Positions 44,812 through 52,792 are shown, numbered from the stretch's first letter. The stretch is DNA of 64,000 nt from JACRLV01 sp045863555 (GCA_045863555.1 BTUU01000001.1:62001-126000), one strand, 5' to 3'. The notes: a model not told the origin generated them from the letters alone. Numbers and translations: made by a program.

Positions 44812-46542
44812 CTACCGAGGGTTGTCAGGTGGCGGTTTTTCGCCCGCCTCGTGTTCACGGCCCGACGTCGTCTGCTGGGGAGGCGGCAGCACCGTCACGT
44901 CGAACATGAGCAGGTCATTCACCGCGTTCATCTGTCGTCGGTTCGACTGCGTGATCTCGCCGAATCGGTTCACGATCGTCGCCGCCGAGTTCGACAACTG
45001 GCTCCAGACTGCCTGCCCGCGCGTGATCAGGGCCGTCACACGCTCGCCCCGTGGCGCATCCGAATCCGCCGCCATCTTGTCGTCTGCACCGGCCGGCGCG
45101 GTTTGCGCGGCTTCACCTCCCGCGAATCCCCGCCCCGCACCGATGCCTCCCCGAGGCTCGCCACCTCCACCGCCGCCGCGAACACCCGCCTCGCGTCCCA
45201 CGCGCCCGTCGCGCGCCGCCGACTTCCGCGCACCCTCGCCCTTCAGCTCCGCCGCGGCGACCCGATCCGCTGTCTTCGCATCCGTGTCTTTGCCTGTTGC
45301 CGACCCGGGCGCAGCGGGCCGGGCCTTCTCCGACTCTTCCGCCTTCTTGTTTCGGGCGTCCGCGAGGGTCTCGCGCGACTCGGTCACGGCTTTGGCCGCA
45401 GGCTCGGCCGGTTCATCCCTGCGCGATTCCACCCTTGCCGCGCCCGGCATTACGTCGCCCGCCGGTTCCAGCGGCGCGCCCAGCGCCACCGTCGGCTGTG
45501 AATCCGGCGAAACTTCGAATGCGTAATGCGCCGAAGGCCGCGACGTCGCCTGCGAGAGCAACATCTGAAGCTGCCGATAGCTCGATTCGTCGTTTACGAC
45601 GTTCAGCTCGACCCGCACCTGCTCCGGTACGACCATGTTGTTCAGCGTCGTCAGAACCTCGGGCGCCCGCGCCACCGGTACGCGAAGCTGCACTTGCTCC
45701 TGCGTCGGCACCGGCTTCGACGCGACATAGCTCGGCGCCTCGCCCGCGGACCGCTGGATCGCCGAGATGGCGAAGAGCACATTGTTGTACTGCTCGACGT
45801 TCTGCGTCGGGATGTACACGCGGCCGAACCGCGTGATCCGGTTCCCTGCATCGTCGAACGACACGTAGCCCGTGGGCTCGCCCGGCGACGGGCCCGCGCT
45901 CGACTCGCCCATCGTCGCCATGCCGCCCAGCCCCGAAACCGCGCCGCCGGCCGCGTCGTAGCCGGTCGCCGGGCTTTCCGGCCGCAGCGCAAGATCGACC
46001 GACGGCCCGCCGCCGCCTCTCATCGCGTCCGCCGGTGGGGGGGCGGCCGCCGGCGGGGGCGCCCATTCCATCATCCTGTCCGCTTCCAGCTTTCGCAGCG
46101 CAGGCGATTCGATCTCCGGCGCGTTCGGGCGCCCAATTCGCTCCGCCGTCGTCAGGTCCGTCGCCGGCCGGATCGGCGGAAGCATGATCCGCCACGCCGT
46201 CCCCACGCAGATCGCGATCGCCGCCGCACTCGCCAGGGTCCGCAGCCCCAGCGGAATCCGCCAGGTTCGCTCCGACGCCGAATCTGCGCCGGTCGCGGCC
46301 GCCGGCAGGCCCTCGCGCCGCACCGACGCTGCGAAATCGATCGGTGACGGCTCGTGCGGCAGGCTCCGCAGCGCATCGGCAATCTCCCGCAGCTCCGCCA
46401 CCGCTGCCCGCGCCTCGGCGGACTCCGCCAGCAGCCGCTCGATCTCCGCGCGCTCCGCCCCGGAGAGCTCGTTGTCGACGTACGCCGACAGCTCCGGGCC
46501 GTGCGTCGCCGGGTCGAAATGTCGGAAGTCACCGCTCGACAT
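44812..46542 (-). CDS. Anti-sigma-factor-like membrane protein with long exported domain
   Basis: 576 aa. The N-terminal helices (HGPELSAYVDNELSGAERAEIERLL..., about 13-65) look like the cytoplasmic sigma-binding domain of anti-sigma factors, but without the zinc HxxxCxxC site. A single membrane helix follows (LRTLASAAAIAICVGTAW, about 97-114). The exported part has a Pro/Ala-rich stretch, a folded region (RVYIPTQNVEQYNNVLFAISAIQ ... VQLRVPVARAPEVLTTLNNMV), a Gly/Arg-rich stretch (RGGGGGGEPRGG, about 475), and a C-terminal helical piece. It overlaps the ECF sigma stop by 14 bp. It probably holds the sigma factor at the membrane until an envelope signal arrives. An in-frame GTG start at 46557 is an alternative. 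Confidence 0.78.
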   Translation of the reverse strand: MSSGDFRHFDPATHGPELSAYVDNELSGAERAEIERLLAESAEARAAVAELREIADALRSLPHEPSPIDFAASVRREGLPAAATGADSASERTWRIPLGLRTLASAAAIAICVGTAWRIMLPPIRPATDLTTAERIGRPNAPEIESPALRKLEADRMMEWAPPPAAAPPPADAMRGGGGPSVDLALRPESPATGYDAAGGAVSGLGGMATMGESSAGPSPGEPTGYVSFDDAGNRITRFGRVYIPTQNVEQYNNVLFAISAIQRSAGEAPSYVASKPVPTQEQVQLRVPVARAPEVLTTLNNMVVPEQVRVELNVVNDESSYRQLQMLLSQATSRPSAHYAFEVSPDSQPTVALGAPLEPAGDVMPGAARVESRRDEPAEPAAKAVTESRETLADARNKKAEESEKARPAAPGSATGKDTDAKTADRVAAAELKGEGARKSAARDGRVGREAGVRGGGGGGEPRGGIGAGRGFAGGEAAQTAPAGADDKMAADSDAPRGERVTALITRGQAVWSQLSNSAATIVNRFGEITQSNRRQMNAVNDLLMFDVTVLPPPQQTTSGREHEAGEKPPPDNPR

Positions 46543-47107
46543 TGTCCACTCGTTCACCTGTGAGCATCTCGCGGAGCATCATTCGCCCGCGGTGAATCCT
46601 GCTCTTCACGGTACCCACCGGTACATTCAGGATTTCGCCGATCTGCGCGTAATCCAGTTCCTCGACGTCCCGCAGCAGCACCGCAAGACGATATTCTTCA
46701 TCCAGCCGCCCCAGCGCCTTCTCCAGCCGCTGCCCGACCTCGACCTGCGCCAGGCGGTTCGATACATCCGCGGGAAACGCCGCCGGAACGTTCATCTCAT
46801 CGACCTCGCCGCCGCTACCCGACAGCCCCAGCTCGCGTTTCCGCCGCTCGCTTCGCCGATGCGAGATCACCACGTTGACGGCGATGCGGAAGATCCACGT
46901 GAAGAACCCCGCCCGCGCCTCGAACCGCGGCAGCGCCTCGAGCGCCTTCAGGATCGTCGTCTGCGTCATGTCCAGGGCGTCGGCGTGATTGTGACACATC
47001 CGATAACACGTGTTGAAAATACGGTCCTGGTATCGTTCGACGAGTTGTCCCAGCGCGGATTTCTCGCCGCGTTGCGCACGGATCACCAGATCGGCGTCAC
47101 TGACCAT
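46529..47107 (-). CDS. RNA polymerase ECF (sigma70 group IV) sigma factor
   Basis: 192-aa ECF sigma. Region 2: VIRAQRGEKSALGQLVERYQDRIF and DALDMTQTTILKALEALPRFE, then FFTWIFRIAVNVV. Region 4: LDEEYRLAVLLRDVEELDYAQIGEILNVPVGTVKSRIHRGRMML, with the helix-turn-helix. A Ser/Gly-rich linker joins them. It is co-transcribed with the overlapping anti-sigma gene and has an ECF-type promoter just upstream, so it is probably autoregulated. The start at 47107 (ATG) is preferred to a TTG at 47122. Confidence 0.92.
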   Translation of the reverse strand: MVSDADLVIRAQRGEKSALGQLVERYQDRIFNTCYRMCHNHADALDMTQTTILKALEALPRFEARAGFFTWIFRIAVNVVISHRRSERRKRELGLSGSGGEVDEMNVPAAFPADVSNRLAQVEVGQRLEKALGRLDEEYRLAVLLRDVEELDYAQIGEILNVPVGTVKSRIHRGRMMLREMLTGERVDNVER

Positions 47108-47151
47108 CGTGCCCCGGCACAAGTCGTCGTCGAACCGTCGCCGTCACGGGA

Positions 47152-47179
47152 TTTGACGCACGGGCAGCCCCGCGGTTCC
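47152..47179 (-). promoter_or_regulatory. ECF-type autoregulatory promoter of the sigma gene
   Basis: On the minus strand GGAAC (47175-47179), 16 bp, then CGTCAAA (47152-47158). This is the classical GGAAC-N16-CGTC form recognised by RpoE-like sigma factors, and it ends 44 bp before the sigma start codon. Confidence 0.75.
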
Positions 47180-47306
47180 CGGAATCGGTTCGGCGACTCT
47201 TACCAGTTTAGCGGTTGGCGCCCGGGTCAGCCTGATGGGAATTCAATTCTCCCCGACGACGTGCTACGATTAGATGACTGGCATTACCTCCGTCCGGGAG
47301 AGCATA

Positions 47307-49202
47307 ATGCACGCCCGACCGCGCCCTGACCGCCTGAGCCTGGGGTTCCTCCTCCTGTCGCTGGCCGCGTATTCCTGCTTCGCAAATGATGACTGCCGCG
47401 ACGCATTACCGATCAACTGCGGGAACACGGTTTCGGGGGATACGACCGCCGCCACGACGGACGGCGTTTGGCCCTGTGCGGCCGGCGGGAGCGACGTCTG
47501 GTACCGCTTTGTCGCGACCGAGCCCGTCGCGATTCTGGATTTGTGCGGATCGACGTACGACACGGCCGTCATGGTCCTCGACGGCTGCGGCGGCGCGGTT
47601 CTCGGCTGTAACGACGACTCGTGCGGCTATCAGTCGCAGCTCGCCCTCGGCGGTCTCACGATCGGAAACACGTACCTGGTCGCAGTCGGCGGCTACAACG
47701 GCGGCGCCGGCGAATTCACGCTGCTGCTCACCTGCGACATCCCGCAGTGCGATGGGGCAGAAGCCCGGCCGGGCGATGTGGAAGAGAACGAAGGCGGCGA
47801 CTGCCACCTCGACTCGTTCAACGGCGGCTGCAACAGCACGCCTCCGGTGTTCAGCTCGATCGAATGCAACCAATTCGTGCATGGTACGTCGGGTACGAAC
47901 AACGCCATCCCGTATCGCGACACCGACTGGTGGCGGTTCACCGTGGCCGTTGGAGATAGTCGGGTTGCCTATTGGCCGGTCACCGCTGAGTTCCCGGTAT
48001 TGATTGGCTTCCTTCGCACCGATTGCCCCCAGACGGCCTTCATCGAAGGCACCGCGATGACCGCGCCCGCCTGCACTGAAGTCACCTCGACTGTGCGGCT
48101 GCCTGCGGGCGATTACGTCGCGTTCGTGGCGCCGAGTACGTTCACGGGTGTCCCCTGCGGCTCGGAGTATCGTGGTAGCCTGATCTGCATGCCCTGCTGT
48201 CCGCCTCCCGCACACGATCAATGCGCCGATGCACTGCCGATCAACTGCGGCGATACGGTCGTCGGCGAGACGTTCGACGCGACGACGGACGGGGCGTGGC
48301 CCTGCACCGCGGGCGGGCGCGACGTCTGGTATCGTTTCGTCGCAACGGATTCGGTCGCGACGATCTCTCTCTGCGATTCGAGCTTCGATACGGCGCTCAT
48401 GGTCACCGATTCGTGCGGGGGCGCGGTCCTCGGGTGTATCGACGATTCGTGCGGGCTCCAGTCATCGCTCGAACTCGCCGGGCTGACGCCGGGAGCGACG
48501 TACTTCGTCGCCGTCGGCGGTTTTGCAGGCGATGCAGGATCATTCACACTCAACATCACCTGCGGAATGCCGTCGTCCTGCGCCCTCGCCCAACCGGGGG
48601 ATATCGAGGAGGACGAGCCCTTCGGAGGCTGCGCAACGGACTACGTCGACGCGTTCAACGGCGCGTGCTCGGGCGACCCGCCCGTGTTCAGCCCAATCCA
48701 TTGCGGTGACACGATCCACGGCTTCAGCGGAACGTATACATCGATCGGTCTTGCCGATCGCGACACCGATGCGTGGCGATTGACGATTTCGGGACGGACG
48801 CGCGTCACCTGGACGGTGACCGCGGATTTTCCGGCAACGATCGGCTTCTGCGGCACAACCTGCCCCTTGATTTTCGTACCGAACTCAACCGTGAGCGGCC
48901 CGGCGTGTGTCCCCCTCACGACGAGCGCGGAATTTCGGGAAGGCGAGTACGTCGCACTCATCCGGCCGACGAACTGGTCCGGCGTGCCGTGCGGCTCGCA
49001 GTACCGCGCGACGCTCACGTGTGACGCGTATTGCACGGGGGACCTGGACTACGACGGGACGCGCGATCTCGCCGACCTGTCCCTGCTCCTGAGCGAATTC
49101 GGACGGGAAGGCGGCATCTTTACGGGCGATGTCGACAGCGACGGCGACGTCGACCTCCAGGATCTCGCGACCCTGCTGTCCGTGTTCGGCGAACCCTGTT
49201 GA
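47307..49202 (+). CDS. Secreted duplicated PPC-like protein with dockerin-type C-terminus
   Basis: 631 aa. A signal peptide (about 1-27) is followed by two tandem ~275-residue units. Each starts with a pre-peptidase-C-like beta-sandwich (DALPINCG..V..., DVWYRFVAT, YDTAVMVLDGCGG / FDTALMVTDSCGG, TYLVAVGGY / TYFVAVGGF), then a second conserved module (PGDVEENEGG / PGDIEEDEPFGG ... RDTDWWRF / RDTDAWRL ... GVPCGS.YR). Each unit has conserved Cys pairs. The end has two Ca-binding-type repeats (DLDYDGTRDLADLSLLL, DVDSDGDVDLQDLATLL), as in the kelch protein at 6134-8401. GGGAG precedes the ATG at 47307. The upstream region shows GGAAT-N17-CGTG, so control by the divergent ECF sigma is possible but unproven. 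Confidence 0.82.
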   Translation: MHARPRPDRLSLGFLLLSLAAYSCFANDDCRDALPINCGNTVSGDTTAATTDGVWPCAAGGSDVWYRFVATEPVAILDLCGSTYDTAVMVLDGCGGAVLGCNDDSCGYQSQLALGGLTIGNTYLVAVGGYNGGAGEFTLLLTCDIPQCDGAEARPGDVEENEGGDCHLDSFNGGCNSTPPVFSSIECNQFVHGTSGTNNAIPYRDTDWWRFTVAVGDSRVAYWPVTAEFPVLIGFLRTDCPQTAFIEGTAMTAPACTEVTSTVRLPAGDYVAFVAPSTFTGVPCGSEYRGSLICMPCCPPPAHDQCADALPINCGDTVVGETFDATTDGAWPCTAGGRDVWYRFVATDSVATISLCDSSFDTALMVTDSCGGAVLGCIDDSCGLQSSLELAGLTPGATYFVAVGGFAGDAGSFTLNITCGMPSSCALAQPGDIEEDEPFGGCATDYVDAFNGACSGDPPVFSPIHCGDTIHGFSGTYTSIGLADRDTDAWRLTISGRTRVTWTVTADFPATIGFCGTTCPLIFVPNSTVSGPACVPLTTSAEFREGEYVALIRPTNWSGVPCGSQYRATLTCDAYCTGDLDYDGTRDLADLSLLLSEFGREGGIFTGDVDSDGDVDLQDLATLLSVFGEPC

Positions 49203-49254
49203 ATTGCCGGCGCACCCTGATCGAACGCCGCCCAATTCTGCTCGCGCTCGCCCC

Positions 49255-50715
49255 CTACCCCGCCGTCGTCGGTGCGGTCGCCGCCTGAATTTCCCCGCCG
49301 CCCGCCGCGTCGACCGTCCCCGGCCGGTCATGGAACAGCTTGATCCGCTCCCACGCCCGCGAGTGGAACCGGCGCAGCAGCAGCACGCCCAGCACGATGA
49401 TGTACAGCGCACACATCGACCACGGCGCGTGAATCCACAGTCCCGGGGCATAGTGCGAAAGCGCCAGGCCGCCGACCACGAAAATCCCCCAGCAGCACGC
49501 GGCGAAGAGCAGCGCGGGGACGCGCGTATCGCCCGCGCCACGCAGCGCGAAGCTGTATGTCACGCACATGCCGTCGGAGACCTGGAATACCGCCGTCCAG
49601 ATCAGCATCGGAATCGCGGCCAGGACCACGAATTCGTCGGCCGTGAATATCCGCGCGATCGGCTCGCCCGCGAGGATGAAGAGCCCGCCCATTGCCCCCA
49701 TGTAGCCCAGGATGAGCCGCCGCGCGACACGAACACGCATCTCTGCCAGCCCGGCATCCCGCGCACCGACCGCGTTGCCCACCTGCGTCGTCAGGGCCAT
49801 GCCGATGCCCAGCGCCGGCATGAACGCCAGGTGCATGCACTGGAATGCGATGTTCGCGCCCGCCATCGCGCTCTCGCCGAAGCGCGGCAGCATCACGTGC
49901 ATGAACACCACCCACGCGCCGATATCGACCAGCCATTGAAAGCTGACCGGCAGCCCGATCTTTACGATGTCGCGGAGCTTCTCGAGGTTCGGGCCAAACG
50001 ACCGCAGCGTGTGGTACCGCGCGTCGATCGATCGGAAGAACAGCAGGGGGACCATCAGGATCGCGACCCGCACCCACCAGCCGATCACCGTCGCCAGCGC
50101 CGCGCCGGCGATCCCCATCTCCGGGAATCCCCACCGGCCGAGGATCAGGGCGTAGTTGCCCAGCGCGTTCACGACCAGCGACGCCAGCATCGCGATCAGT
50201 CCGACCGTGGGCCGGTGGATCCCGTTGTAGAAGCTTTCCAGCCCTACGCACAGCGTCGCCGGCGCGACAACCCAAAGCGCAATCCGGATATAGTCGATCT
50301 CCATCGCCTGGACGTCGGCCGGGTGTCCCGCCCAGCGCCCGAACGCGTCGAACCACACCGGCGAATAGACCGCTACGGGCAGCGTAAGCAGCGCGAAGAA
50401 CGCGGCGATATAGAACGTCTGCCAGACATACGCGCCCGACCGCTGCGGCTCTCCGCGGCCGTCCGCCTGGGAGACAAACGTCTGCACCCCCTGCACGAGG
50501 CCCATCCCGACGCACGAAATCGCGAACAGGAGCATCGTCGCGGGCGAGATCGCGGCCTGTGCGGCCGTTCCCATCCACGACACCATGACGAAGTCGATGA
50601 ACCCCATCAGCATGCGCGAGAGCGTCATGCCGATCATGGGCAGCGCGAGAATCAGCAGTTCGAGCGTCGGCCCGCGTTTCGAGTTGATCGCGGGCAGCGC
50701 GAGAGGCGGTTGCAT
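49255..50715 (-). CDS. MATE-family multidrug/metabolite exporter
   Basis: 486-aa MATE protein with two homologous six-helix halves: LLILALPMIGMTLSRMLMGFIDFVMVSWMGTAAQAAISPA (helices 1-2) and IVKIGLPVSFQWLVDIGAWVVFMHVMLPRFGESAMAGANI (helices 7-8). It exports cationic drugs or metabolites in exchange for Na+ or H+. The ATG at 50715 has GAGG upstream. A strong promoter, a long structured leader, a Rho-independent terminator and a small second hairpin (50725-50740, GACCGG-GTTT-CCGGTC) lie between 50963 and the start. Expression is therefore probably controlled by read-through of the terminator. Confidence 0.9.
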   Translation of the reverse strand: MQPPLALPAINSKRGPTLELLILALPMIGMTLSRMLMGFIDFVMVSWMGTAAQAAISPATMLLFAISCVGMGLVQGVQTFVSQADGRGEPQRSGAYVWQTFYIAAFFALLTLPVAVYSPVWFDAFGRWAGHPADVQAMEIDYIRIALWVVAPATLCVGLESFYNGIHRPTVGLIAMLASLVVNALGNYALILGRWGFPEMGIAGAALATVIGWWVRVAILMVPLLFFRSIDARYHTLRSFGPNLEKLRDIVKIGLPVSFQWLVDIGAWVVFMHVMLPRFGESAMAGANIAFQCMHLAFMPALGIGMALTTQVGNAVGARDAGLAEMRVRVARRLILGYMGAMGGLFILAGEPIARIFTADEFVVLAAIPMLIWTAVFQVSDGMCVTYSFALRGAGDTRVPALLFAACCWGIFVVGGLALSHYAPGLWIHAPWSMCALYIIVLGVLLLRRFHSRAWERIKLFHDRPGTVDAAGGGEIQAATAPTTAG

Positions 50716-50755
50716 GGAAACCTCGACCGGAAACCCGGTCAGCTATGGACGATCC

Positions 50756-50794
50756 AAAACAAAAGACCCCGGCGAATTCGCGTTCGCCAGGGCC
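50756..50794 (-). terminator. Strong intrinsic terminator in front of the MATE gene
   Basis: On the minus strand a 12-bp stem (two G-U pairs; arms 50783-50794 and 50765-50776, loop of 6) is followed by TTTTGTTTT. It lies only about 40 bp before the MATE start codon and downstream of a promoter on the same strand. Confidence 0.85.
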
Positions 50795-50823
50795 TCGAAA
50801 GTTCATTCGCTTGCGCGGGAGAC

Positions 50824-50883
50824 CTATGGCGGGCCGGCGAGGCCGACGACGAAATTCGCAACGTACGGCGTTGGGTTTTTCAT
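50824..50883 (-). CDS. Possible 19-codon leader peptide inside the MATE leader RNA
   Basis: On the minus strand ATG...TAG encodes MKNPTPYVANFVVGLAGPP. A GAGG lies about 10 nt upstream. If translated, its stop falls in the 3' arm of the rod, where a ribosome would disrupt pairing. The ending Pro-Pro-stop could stall ribosomes. It may equally be chance within a structured RNA. Confidence 0.22.
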   Translation of the reverse strand: MKNPTPYVANFVVGLAGPP

Positions 50884-50934
50884 CGCATGCGCACCTCAGA
50901 AGCCCGCCGGGAACATCTCCCGACCGGGAATCAG

Positions 50935-50963
50935 AGTATGCCCGCGGGGCAGTCCCGTGTCAA
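50935..50963 (-). promoter_or_regulatory. Sigma70 promoter of the MATE leader
   Basis: On the minus strand perfect TTGACA (50958-50963), a 17-bp spacer, CATACT (50935-50940). Start predicted near 50928. Confidence 0.72.
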
Positions 50964-50992
50964 GCGAATATGCGTTCATGCGAAAAAGAAAC

Positions 50993-51022
50993 TTGACTCT
51001 GCGGATCGGCGGCCCCTAAACA
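50993..51022 (+). promoter_or_regulatory. Possible promoter of the PEP-CTERM gene
   Basis: TTGACT (50993-50998), an 18-bp spacer, TAAACA (51017-51022). It is divergent from the MATE leader promoter, with the two -35 boxes about 30 bp apart. Confidence 0.45.
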
Positions 51023-51065
51023 CGAGTGTCGAGCGCAATCGGCTCCCAAGTTACGGAGAGACACG

Positions 51066-51839
51066 ATGGCTCGATTCCTCGCTTACTCCCCGCTCTTGAT
51101 CGCCTTGCTCATCGTCCAGGCCGCTGTCGCAGGCGTCGGGGTCAACAAGATCAAGTGCGGCGCCCCGGCCGCCGGCGGAGTCATCAAGATCCGTCTCGAT
51201 GACGCCGACCCTCAGAGTGATGTCGAGGTCAACATCCCGGCCGGATCGACAGCGGCGGCCAAGGCGGGCCTGATCGCCGGCGCGGTGAACGCGGCCGCGG
51301 GGTTCACCGCCCAGGTCGAGGGAACGACCGTGGTCATCAACGGTCCCGCGGGAAAGACCGAGATCCTCTCCGATGCGACGGGCGAGTTCACGGCCGGGCA
51401 GAAATTCGCCTCGGCCGAACTCCCGGTTGAAAGCGGCTGGTTCGCATTGCCGACGACGGCGGTGGCATCCGGAATCACCGGCCTGGGCGGACCGTCCGAG
51501 ATTCAATTCGGATTTGGGCTTCAGGAGGACGAGGAGGCGCTGATCCTCGGGCAACGTTTCGCCCTTTCCGAGAACATGACGTCGCTTCAGATTCTCGGGC
51601 AGCTCGATTCATATTTCACCGGCGCGGGACTCGCAACCGCGTTCAGCACCTACACCGTCGACGGAGCCGAATTCACACGCCTCGACGTGAATCTCACGGA
51701 AAACGACCGCTACACGTGGGCGCTGTGGGGCTCGACCGATACCGGCCTGCCCTGGGGCGGCGGATATTCGAACGTCCCTGAGCCCGCGTCCCTGGCACTG
51801 CTCATCGGCGGCATTCTGGTCTACGGGCGGCGGCGCTGA
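51066..51839 (+). CDS. PEP-CTERM sorting-domain protein
   Basis: 257 aa. A signal peptide (about 1-22, LIALLIVQAAVAG) is followed by a body with no known enzyme motif. The C-terminal sorting signal is VPEPASLALLIGGILVYGRRR: the PEP box, a hydrophobic helix and a basic tail. Such proteins are processed by an exosortase and released or attached in the extracellular matrix; no exosortase gene is in the window. Residues 30-110 repeat Ala/Gly-rich strands (VEVNIPAGSTAAAKAGLIAG). Shine-Dalgarno GGAGAG. Confidence 0.82.
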   Translation: MARFLAYSPLLIALLIVQAAVAGVGVNKIKCGAPAAGGVIKIRLDDADPQSDVEVNIPAGSTAAAKAGLIAGAVNAAAGFTAQVEGTTVVINGPAGKTEILSDATGEFTAGQKFASAELPVESGWFALPTTAVASGITGLGGPSEIQFGFGLQEDEEALILGQRFALSENMTSLQILGQLDSYFTGAGLATAFSTYTVDGAEFTRLDVNLTENDRYTWALWGSTDTGLPWGGGYSNVPEPASLALLIGGILVYGRRR

Positions 51840-51879
51840 TTCCCGGCATGGGCAACGGGTGCGGCCGCGCTCTGTAGCA

Positions 51880-51914
51880 CGCGACCCGCGCCGGTTTTCC
51901 GGTCGCGGGTCGCG
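51880..51914. terminator. Hairpin between convergent genes
   Basis: The arms CGCGACCCGCG (51880-51890) and CGCGGGTCGCG (51904-51914) are perfect complements over 11 bp. There is no T-tract on either side, so it may be a bidirectional or factor-assisted terminator between the PEP-CTERM gene and the convergent permease gene. Confidence 0.45.
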
Positions 51915-51934
51915 TCGTTGGTCGCGTAGTGCGG

Positions 51935-52792
51935 TCAGCCCTTCACGGCGCCGAGGCTGAGGCCGCCGACAAACTGCTTCTGGGCGACGATGAAGAGCAG
52001 GATGCACGGCAGCATCGTGATCAGGCTCGCGGCCATGAGCAGATTCATGTCGGAAAAATCGCCGTACTGGTTCTGAAACTGGTTGAGCGCGACGGCCAGC
52101 GTCATCTTGTCCTCGCTCTGGAGGTAAATGAGCGGGCCGAGGAAATCGTTCCACGTCGCGATGAACGTGAAAACCGCGGTGATGGCGATGACCGGCTTGC
52201 AGAGGGGGAGCATGATCCGCCACCAGATACCCAGGTGGGTGCAGCCGTCGATTCGGCCGGCCTCGACGAGGGCCTCGGGAATCTGGGCGAAGAACTGGCG
52301 GAACATGAAGATGAAGAAGGGCGTGCCGAAGAAGGCGGGCACGACGAGCGGGAGGATCGTGTCGATCCAGCCGAAGCTCCGGAAGAGGATGAAGAGCGGG
52401 ATCATGGTGACCTGCATGGGCACCATCATCGTCGCGATCATGATGATGAAGAGTGCGCTTCGGCCACGGAAGCGGAGCCGGGCGAAGGCATACCCGACAA
52501 GGCTGCACGAAAGCACCTGGCCGACGACGCAGAGGGTGGTGACGACGACGGTGTTGGCGAGGGCGTCGAGAAAACCCTTCCACGGCGTGCTGCCGATCCG
52601 CTTGAGCGCCCCCGCGTAGTTTGAGAACTGCGGATCCGTCGGAATCCAGTGAAACGTCGACACCGACGCCGATTCCGCCGCCTGTGCCGGCGTCGCCAGG
52701 CTCGTAACGGCCATCCAGTAGAACGGGAAGATCATTACGACCGTGCCAAGCAGCAGCGCGAGCAGAGCGAGTTGGCGTCGGATCGCGGACAT
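51935..52792 (-). CDS. Carbohydrate ABC transporter permease (MalG type), orphan
   Basis: 285 aa with six membrane helices and the MalG-type EAA loop EALVEAGRIDGCTHLGIWWRIMLPL (about 185-209), which docks on the ATPase. The N-terminus ALLLGTVVMIFPFYWMAVTSL and the tail FVGGLSLGAVKG are typical of sugar importers (MalG/UgpE/LacG). Its usual partners, a MalF-type permease, a solute-binding protein and an ATPase, are not adjacent: the upstream gene is divergent and the downstream one convergent. It should need components from elsewhere. No Shine-Dalgarno is obvious before the ATG at 52792. Confidence 0.88.
   Translation of the reverse strand: MSAIRRQLALLALLLGTVVMIFPFYWMAVTSLATPAQAAESASVSTFHWIPTDPQFSNYAGALKRIGSTPWKGFLDALANTVVVTTLCVVGQVLSCSLVGYAFARLRFRGRSALFIIMIATMMVPMQVTMIPLFILFRSFGWIDTILPLVVPAFFGTPFFIFMFRQFFAQIPEALVEAGRIDGCTHLGIWWRIMLPLCKPVIAITAVFTFIATWNDFLGPLIYLQSEDKMTLAVALNQFQNQYGDFSDMNLLMAASLITMLPCILLFIVAQKQFVGGLSLGAVKG

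Larger units (their letters stand above)
50756..50928 (-). ncRNA. Candidate structured RNA: attenuator/riboswitch-like leader or independent small RNA
   Basis: Predicted transcript of ~170 nt from the promoter at 50935-50963 to the terminator at 50756-50794. Before the terminator it folds as one nested rod (50816-50922). The closing stem is CGGGAGA/TCTCCCG, then an internal bulge, GGCGGGC/GCCCGCC, GAGG/CCTC, a 9-bp arm GCGATGAAA/TTTCGTCGT (two G-U), and an apical CAACG-CCGTA-CGTTG. The 5' segment GAGATGTTC...GCGGGC recalls the 5' side of E. coli 6S RNA, but the rod is much shorter. It lacks the SRP RNA apical loop. Position favours a cis leader of the MATE gene. No known riboswitch core was recognised. 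Confidence 0.5.

Noticed and set aside
50756..50928. SRP (4.5S) RNA or known guanidine riboswitch
   Set aside because: The SRP apical GGAA domain is absent, and the conserved ykkC/guanidine-I core strings are not present; only GAGGTGCGC resembles guanidine-III and that is too short.
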